Made by a program: the position numbers and the translations under genes | Assembly (NCBI GenBank): GCA_015680685.1 | Contig: MNCI01007769.1 | Coordinates: 79,631 to 143,630, forward strand | Origin: Gnetum montanum | Taxonomy: Eukaryota; Streptophyta; Gnetopsida; Gnetales; Gnetaceae | Direction: 5' to 3' | Length of the DNA: 64,000 bases | Notes under the pieces: generated by a model | What the model saw: only the letters and a program-made list of their open reading frames with translations | Told to the model about the DNA's origin: nothing | The model's database searches: none | In this document: positions 57,421 to 64,000 of the stretch, one piece after another | Layout of the letters: every line of letters begins with the position of its first letter | Numbering within the stretch: the first letter of the stretch is position 1

Positions 57421-58580
57421 GTATAGGTTTAGTGCCAAAAGAACAAGAAGTTGCTTCTAGAAGCTCAAAGTACGTTGGACAACATAGGCTACATCCTATT
57501 GCAACTCCATGATGTAGTTTTTTCCTACCTTTGGTTTTAGCAACTTTTCTTTAGTTTTCGCTAGGGTCTACAATATGAGAATGGAATTGGTATTGCACTT
57601 TTAGAGCAATGGAAGCTACGTTGGAGTCTCTATGCTAAGCATAGTGTTAGTTTCTACTACCAAATAGCATTGCAAGGTGAGGTTGTAATGGGCTTTGGTG
57701 ATTGTGGAAGTGGAATTACTATGAAAGATTTCAAAGTACTAGAGTGTTATAACATGCTGAAAATTGAAACTACACAACTACCATGATTGCTAGCATATTA
57801 GTGTCAACATGTAGGTTGTAATGGTCATCTTCTTCCAATGTAGTTACTATTGTGGTATGTCTAGAATGGGCTACAACCACAAAATCCATCCATTTAGTAT
57901 AAATAGTAAATGGATGTCTATAACTATGTTGGTATCATCTTTACTATGCTAGCCTTGGTCAAGAATCATCTACATCTAGCATAGTTGCCATTTATAGTAA
58001 GTCTAGAATGGGCTATAGTCACAAAATCCATTTGTTTCATATAAATAGTACATAGATTTTTGTGACTACATTCGCACCATTCTTACAATTCTAACATTGG
58101 TGGACTACGCTACGGTTGTTGGAAAATGTCAAAAGTGTGCAAAACTTTAGACACTCTGGAAATGGTGAAATTCATTGGAAAGTGCTATGCTACTAGAGAA
58201 TGTTGTCTACATTGGTTTTTGTTGACTTGGGATAACTATGTTGGTTGTTGTTGAAAAATGGAAATTTTAACAATTCTAACATTTCACTTCTACTAGCTCT
58301 TAGTAGTAACTATGTTGGCTACTATGGCTACTATGACTACTGTAGCTATTGTATATATTAAAAATGGCTCCAACCTAGTTGGGGCTATACCCCTACAAAA
58401 ACCCATGAAAATGTTAGTTTTAGCTATTTCCAAGGTATTTTCAGCCTTCCGAAGCTGAAATATATATATTAGAAACCTTTTCCTACTTGAGAAGTGAGGC
58501 AATAAAAACTTTTGAATCATTTTCTAATCTTTGAAAGTTGAAGTATGCAAGATTGTAGCTCATGGACTACATATCTTACA
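57421..58580 (+). repeat. LTR-like repeat-rich block with 142 bp tandem duplication
   Basis: GTCTAGAATGGGCTA recurs at 57859 and 58001 (142 bases apart), each followed by CACAAAATCCAT and a TATAAATAGTA promoter-like word (about 57900 and 58040). The 58380-58560 part is shared with 18310-18480 and 42740-42960. Words such as CTATGCT and GCATAG link it to the 43.7-45.0 kb and 61.4 kb LTRs. No genes were found. Confidence 0.5.
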
Positions 58581-59601
58581 TTAACAATGAATCCTTGCCT
58601 TAAAGTGGAAAATCAAGGTTACAACGTGAATTTTTGGTGGTGTTTCATTGGTCTCTCTTTGTTGATATCTAGAGGATTAACCCAATAGACAGCAATAAAG
58701 AATACAAAGCATCACTACAGGTCCATCACCAATGTTCCCCCTTTGTGATTGATTCAGTAGTGTCAAACCATGCTCTAGAGTACTTGTGATCATGGGAATG
58801 AGTTGTGATGGTAAAATTGAAATGAGGTCATAGAAAAATGATCATAAAATCTAACAATGTATACCAAGTGTTTACATCATGATGTTGCATTGAAATGTCA
58901 ATTAATTGATAAGCCTTGGCACTTTGTACTTTGAGGTGTGGTTCATCTAAAAAATGTGTTTGAGGAACCAACACCTTTCTCCATTATTTCCTTGGATTCT
59001 TGACTCCTCCCCTTGTATGTTTGAAGTCATTGATCTATCTTTTAGGCTTCATTGATCATTATACTTCTTGGTGGTTTAATTTTTTCTTTCTTTTCAAAGT
59101 GAAACATTCATGGATTTTCTTTTCCAAACCTGGATTTGAATTGGTTTTTCCATCAAGTAAGATGTGTTACACTTGATGGATTAGGTGGTTTTCAATTGAA
59201 TGTAGTTTGTTACATTCAATTCACATGACAATGGACCATTAAGAAAATATGTCATATCACCATATGTGCATGAGTGTAAAACATTAATCAACATTATCAT
59301 CCAAGGTAAGGAAGGTTATAACTAGGCTATGGGGTTGGTTTTAATGGAATGGTACTAGAAATGATATGAATTAAGTAGTCTTGGCACAATAGGACAAACT
59401 CATCAAATGTTGAACATCAGCATCACGTCATGACTTACCACCATGATGAGTTACACCTCCACAATGATTCCAAGCTTCATTCTAAAAATACAACTCCAGA
59501 AAGACCAAGAAAAACAAGAAAAGAAATCATGTTTTCACAATGAAATACATAAAGCCATGTAGAATAGTTCAATAGATCTAGCTATCAAAGGTTACATGTG
59601 T
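58581..59601 (+). other. Hairpin copy 2 and AT-rich spacer
   Basis: 58639-58711 repeats the hairpin of 44687-44761 (GGTGTTTCATTGG...CTTTGTTGATATCT...AATAAAG...AAAGCATCAC, with the right arm more decayed). The rest shows no gene. GAATGTAGTTTGTTACATTC (about 59199-59218) is a small inverted repeat. Confidence 0.5.
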
Positions 59602-59660
59602 TACTAGTTTAAGGCCATGGTAGGTCATGATGCTAGTTTAAGGTCTTAGCTAAATGTGGA
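59602..59660 (+). repeat. Two units of the TAGTTTAAGG minisatellite
   Basis: ACTAGTTTAAGGCCATGG...TCATGATGC and TAGTTTAAGGTCTTAGC, the same family as 12038-12260 and 2887-2953. It directly follows the 3' end of an integrase frame. Confidence 0.65.
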
Positions 59661-59719
59661 GTGTAGGCTCACTTTTTGATTATTGTTAGCTACATGTAGC
59701 ATAGTTTTAGATATGAATG

Positions 59720-60800
59720 ATTGATTAGATTGGCAAACTCATTTCCATCCATGTCTACTATCTAGTAAGCCCCATTGCTGTAGGCCTTGGTGATGAAGAA
59801 AGGTCCTTACCAATTGGCTGAGAATTTGTCTGCATTCTCATAGAAAACCTAAAGGACCAAGTCTCCTTCTTTGATACTGTGTTTTCTTAGGTTATGTTGT
59901 GCTAGCATTTCTACCTCTCCTAGTAGTGCTTAATGTAAGAAATCGTTCATACACACTGCTTCTCCATTAATTCTAGGTACATAAAATGAAAATCCTTGTT
60001 CTATTTTTCATTGATGAAGTTGGATAGGACTACTTGGAGAGATGGTGCCTACAATTCAAGAAATAAACTAGCTTTAGAGCCATAAATAAGATTATACAGG
60101 GTTACACTTATCATAGTACAATATATGGTTCTATAGGCCCATAGTGCATGGATAATCCACTCATGACGCTTATACTTACTATTGTTTAGAATTTTCTTGA
60201 GGAAGTTGATGATGGCCTTGTTGGTTACTTTAGTTTGTCCATTGGATTAAGGTTAATGAGGTAATAAGAAAGAGTTTTTAATGCCTAGTTCATAATAGAA
60301 TTTTTTGATTCTTGGCTACTAAACTCTAGTTCATTGTTTATGACTATGGTCATAGATATGACAAAATAGGCTACTATATTATCCAAGATGAATCTATAGA
60401 CTTGTTTAGATGTTGTTTTTCTTAGGGGAATAGACTCAACCCACTTGGTAAAGTATTTAGTTGTGTGATGATGAAGTTATACCTTGCACAAAACTTAGGC
60501 ATTATAGTTTCAATGATCTCTAACCCCCATCATTGAAATGGCCAAGTGAGCAAAGTAGTGTGCAACTCAATTGGTGGTACATGTATGAGAGCACTATGCC
60601 ATTAGCAAGTGTCATAGGTTTTAATATTTGCAAGTAGTTATTTTCATATAGGATTAAGAATAACCTAATCATCTAATCTTAACCATCATGGCTCTAGGTC
60701 CTATATGTCTCCCATAAACACCCTCATGAACTTGCTCTAGGACTATTTTGACTTCAATTCTACCCAAGCACACTATAAATATGCCATCATAGGATCATCA
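59720..60800 (-). pseudogene. Integrase of a W-type (Tat-like) gypsy element (broken)
   Basis: On the minus strand: VHEGVYGRHIGPRAMMVKI (zinc-domain side, about 60725-60670), ANIKTYDTC.WHSALIHVPP and WPFQ.WGLEII (60620-60530), a decayed catalytic core, and a well-kept C-terminal block, FYENADKFSANW.GPFFIT then KAYSNGAY.IVDMDGNEF (about 59850-59740). The final block matches the 'KFRPNWEGPYVI...GGAYKLVDQDGNE' ending of Tat-like integrases. The minisatellite starts 60 bases later. Confidence 0.8.
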
Positions 60801-61426
60801 ACATAATGTGTTATCACCTACAATGACATATTGTTTTGATTGTTTATGTACAATATCCTTTTGAGTAGTAATTACGGCTTTTGAAGATTCACCATGCATA
60901 AGGTAAAACTTGATATCGTCATACCACTCATTTATAAGAGTAGTATGAAATATGACCACAAAGTTATCATCAGTGTTCTATGTGATGGAGATAGCATAGT
61001 CCATGGTTAGTGTGGGAAACTTACTAAACACATTTGACATCACACTATGAGCTAGCATTACGGTGGCATCAACTATAGTGTTTTCATTTCAGGGTATCTG
61101 TTGGATATCAATGTCTATGAATTATTGTAATAGTTGGTTCCCTAGGTCATACTAAGGCTTTAGATGTTAAGCTTTGCATGCATAAACCTCTATCACTTTG
61201 TTAACCACAAGTTGTAAATCATCCTTAATTATTAAATGCTTGATTCCTAGGTCATGAGCTACCATCATTTCTCTAATCAATCCCTCATATTCTACTATAT
61301 TTTTGGTACATGAAAATTCAATATGATACAAAAAGGAACAAATTTCACCAAATATGAATGTTATGATGGTAGCTAAAATACCACAAAATTTCAGGTCCTT
61401 GCATCTCAACTGCAAATTTGGCTAAG
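60801..61426 (-). pseudogene. RNase H of the same W-type element (broken, 5' truncated)
   Basis: IEFSCTKNIVEYEGLIREMM, then AHDLGIKHLIIKDDLQLVVNK (open over 61415-61167) correspond to 'F.CTNNIAEYEALI..L..A..LGIKHLIVYGDSQLVVNQ', including the catalytic E and D positions. IPXNENTIVDATVMLAHSV and FPTLTMDYAI follow. The element is cut exactly where the U LTR begins (61427), so RT is lost. Confidence 0.85.
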
Positions 61427-62909
61427 TGTCAAAATGGTGGCACTTTGCCCAAATTTTTCTAAGTGTTGAGTGTAGTTAGCTTCAATTGCCAGATTTACAA
61501 AATTTTTCTAAGTGTCAAAAATGATGGCACTTTCTACAAATTTGCCTAAGTGTCAAACCTTACCAAATTTTCCTAAGTGTTGGTGTTATTCTCCCTAGCA
61601 TAGCATGCATAAAGGTCTATCTTGCAAAATTTTTTGAAGTGTTAATGGCAGTTGCAAAAAATTTTCTAAGTGTTGTGTTATGCTCCCATTGTCCCTACTA
61701 CACTCTAGAGTGTAGCTACTGTAGCCAACACCTCAATGGCTAGTTTTGCCTAAATGTCAAGCCAGAAACTATTACGCTAGCTTAGCATGAAAGAGGCATT
61801 TGGCAAATTTTCTAACTCCTGAGCCTACCCCTCCTACTATGCTTCAAAGCATAGCCAACATAGCAGAACAAGGATTTTAGTCTTTATGAGATTTTTCTAA
61901 ATGTCCATGCTATACCATATTCCTAGGGAGTGTCTCATGTCCTACACGTAACACAAGACAAGTGTAGGAGTCAATGTCCTATTCTCTGCATGTAACACAG
62001 GAAGAGCATAGCCATCCACATTGCATGTTCTACACATAACACAAGAAAAGCATAGTAGCTAGAGTTAAAAAAATTTTGAACTCTTTCTAGTCATCTCTGG
62101 ACTTAGAAATTTTTTTGAATTTTTCTTGTGGTCCCATCTACTACATTACCACATGGATCCTAATCTACATTTTTTGCTAACTATTACCCTATAAATACCC
62201 CTGTGACCAAATGTTTTAGGGGCTAGCTTCCATTTTTCACTAGTGGGATAGATGGCACTTTCATTTGGAATTTCGTATCTTGGAATCCTCGCACTAGATC
62301 TGTGGGCAAGAAAGACCCAGAGCACACTACACTAGCAAATAGGAAAAGTTGCACATCACGGTTCATTATAACCCCATTGCAACCCTACAAGACACTGCAC
62401 AGTACATTGTGGTGACCAACTCAATAGGCATAATTCATCATAGTGAGCACCAAAATTCATGGCCTAACACCATTGAGGTTGTGACTACGCTCCCACTACA
62501 CTTGTTGTACACTATGTAAATTTTGAGACCCTTTTAGAATTAGCTATGCTTCCCTTTTTAGAGCAGTGCACTTATATTCTCAAATTCTATTGCATTTCGA
62601 TTTGGTATTTAGTGTAACACTTGTATTTTCTCTCTTTTTCATATGTATTTGCACATTTACATAACTATTCTGAGGCCAAGACACCCTGCTACACTATAGC
62701 TTAGCTAGACACAATGTTCGCATGTAACACACTATAAATCCTTGTTACAAAAGGTCATGTTAACACCATAGAAGTTCCTATTTGGTTGACTAGACCATTC
62801 AGGGCATCTTCATTCCATTTCCTAGCACAACCCTCACATAAATTCAAGGTTAGGCTGTATGCCTATTGAACTCTTGGTCTTCTAGCCACTGACATTTTTA
62901 GATGTTACA
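61427..62909 (+). repeat. LTR of plus-strand element U (~1.48 kb)
   Basis: It starts TGTCAAAATGG right after the interrupted RNase H and ends TGTTACA just before a primer-like site. The first 500 bases are built from repeated AAATTTTTCTAAGTGTCAA, CCTAGCATAGCATG and CTATGCTTCAAAGCATAG type words. TATAAATACCCC (about 62191) is a likely TATA box. The matching 3' LTR lies outside the window. Confidence 0.55.
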
Positions 62910-62914
62910 ATTTT

Positions 62915-62933
62915 TGGCACTAGAAGGAGGGCC
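62915..62933 (+). promoter_or_regulatory. Primer-binding site of U (TGGCACTAGAAGGAGGGCC)
   Basis: It stands five bases after the LTR end. The identical plan at 54977 supports a functional site. I cannot name the tRNA with confidence. Confidence 0.5.
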
Positions 62934-63049
62934 TTGCCATTTCCTTCTATATTTTTTGATTGGCAGTTAGCAAAAATTCTAGATGCTTTGGAGAGTGTAA
63001 CAAGTTCTTAGACCGTAGCAAGCCCCAGCATAGTGAGTGTAGTGCTAGA

Positions 63050-63310
63050 GTTAACCATTTTCAGCAACTTTCATACTTAGCAATTTTTTTGCATTTTCAT
63101 ACTTAGCATTTTTTTTTGCATTTTCATATTTAGCCAAATTTTTTATAACTTTACACTTAGTATATTTTTTGCAATTTCCATACTTAGTCATTCTTATGCA
63201 GTTTTACACTTAGCCATTTATCTACATTCTTATACTTAGCCATTCTTTTGCTACCACTAGACCTATTCATTTTTCTATAGTTTTCAGAGTTAGCCATTTT
63301 CTACAAACAA
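63050..63310 (+). repeat. ~27 bp tandem repeat TTTTGCATTTTCATACTTAGCCA, about 9 units
   Basis: ACTTAGC or a variant recurs near 63075, 63101, 63128, 63154, 63181, 63207 and 63233, with weaker copies to 63295. It lies in the leader of U, in the same position as the 36 bp repeat of P, though the unit differs. Confidence 0.75.
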
Positions 63311-63333
63311 CAACTCTCACAACCCAATTTATG

Positions 63334-64000
63334 AACATGAATCTAGATCAACCTTCCACATTGGTTTCTAACACATTTGACATCATGATCCACCTAAAGT
63401 ATGTTGCACTAAGCCATGAATAATATAATTTTATTTGTGACAAAATCCAAGTAGGATTACAAGTGGATCACATTGACCTAGAGGAAAAACAAGATTACAA
63501 ATGAGTCCATCAAGATGGATGAGAGTACAACCCTACCTTGTCTAACCTAATCTCACTCATAGAGTTCTACGACTATCGATTTTTCCAATTCATCCGTGTA
63601 AACAAGCATGATGTAGAGACAACCTATGAGGAAAGCTCATAGGAGGAAGAAGATGAGTTTGAGGCTTGCTCTAAATGTGAGAGCCCCCTCTACACCATCT
63701 TCCAGAAACCACTCCCTAGTATAGCCCCTCCTTGGTTTGGTCCATCCATCCTCTCTAAGATGGTGACCATGCTAATCATCCTTCCTTACAAGCAACGACT
63801 ACATTTTCCCAACCCTATGCTCATGTAGGGGCCACCTCACAACCCTAGACAACCAAAGCATCCTATGTTCCACTTGTCTCATTGATGTCCAAGGAATCTA
63901 TCCAACCCACTCATGTGTGGCCTACCTCAATCACCATACCCATCACTCAACCAATGCATCAACTAAACCCATCTACTATGACATTAAACTAGTAATGAAT
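63334..64000 (+). pseudogene. Start of the gag-like ORF of element U (broken, runs off the window)
   Basis: ATG at 63334 opens MNMNLDQPSTLVSNTFDI. The frame continues with stops through DKIQVGLQVDHIDLEEKQDY, LIEFYDYRFFQFIRVNK, an acidic YEESS.EEEDEFEAC with C..C (SKCESPLYTIFQKP), and P-rich text to the window edge. In about 165 codons there are four stops in one frame, so this is a single decayed ORF rather than chance. Base composition is richer in C than the neighbouring sequence. The family was not recognised; its place after LTR, primer site and leader makes gag likely. The rest lies to the right. Confidence 0.5.

Noticed and set aside
1-64000. tRNA, rRNA, CRISPR, bacterial promoters or operons
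   Set aside because: Scanned by eye for clover-leaf elements, conserved rRNA words and regular short repeats with unique spacers; none found, and composition is that of plant repeat DNA.

Overview
This 64 kb window looks like intergenic DNA from a large-genome seed plant, most likely a gymnosperm such as a conifer. That is an inference: it rests on stacked, very old Ty3/gypsy-type LTR retrotransposons, an AT-rich and CpG-depleted base composition, the lack of any intact host gene, a plant-type telomere-like motif (TTTAGGG), and long LTRs. I could not test a species. Almost everything recognisable is broken retroelement coding sequence, with a stop or frameshift every few dozen codons. No tRNA, rRNA, CRISPR array or bacterial-style operon was seen.

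Layout. (1) 1-1080: CpG-richer flank with one exon-like frame (858-1064, +). (2) 1085-2060 (-): RT/RNase H remnant of a Tat-like gypsy element. It is followed by a perfect inverted duplication around single N bases (2019-2507) that looks like an assembly fault. (3) About 2.5-18.5 kb: remains of a large minus-strand element, 'W'. Reading down the minus strand it has gag (16.1-13.4 kb), protease (13.1-12.7 kb), a minisatellite (12.26-12.04 kb), a plus-strand (antisense) spliced gene relic (6.8-11.72 kb) and a 3 kb palindrome-bearing tandem array (6.35-3.33 kb). (4) 18.59-26.58 kb (+): element 'X', gag-protease without RT/integrase. (5) 27.325-42.406 kb (-): element 'Z', gag only, with both LTRs and a near-perfect target duplication. 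It carries a complete nested plus-strand element 'Y' (28.352-34.578 kb; 825 bp LTRs, perfect 5 bp target duplication ATAGT). (6) 42.4-46 kb: LTR-like repeats. (7) 45.3-53.96 kb (-): element 'T', which keeps protease, RT, RNase H and integrase. (8) 54-59.5 kb: pieces of at least two more elements, with primer sites and tandem repeats. (9) 59.7-61.43 kb (-): RNase H/integrase of a W-type element. (10) 61.43-64 kb (+): a long LTR, a primer site, a tandem array and the start of a gag-like frame ('U').

How they fit together. X, Y, Z and T form one kinship group. LTRs with resolved edges begin TGAT and end CTCATCA. X, Y and Z have a primer site resembling a decayed tRNA-Asp site. Members share blocks of 3' untranslated sequence, and X and Y share the polypurine text ATCATGGGGGTA before the 3' LTR. 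T still encodes the polymerase; X and Y go from protease straight to the 3' end of the pol frame; Z keeps only gag. This looks like a helper/dependent series. In X, Z and T the gag/pol part is followed by an LTR-like promoter and then an accessory reading frame. That frame is largely coiled coil in Z, and where its end is visible (X and Z) it closes with a hydrophobic segment. This promoter-plus-accessory unit is the most interesting candidate for an undescribed system; the antisense spliced gene in W and the palindromic higher-order array beside it come next.
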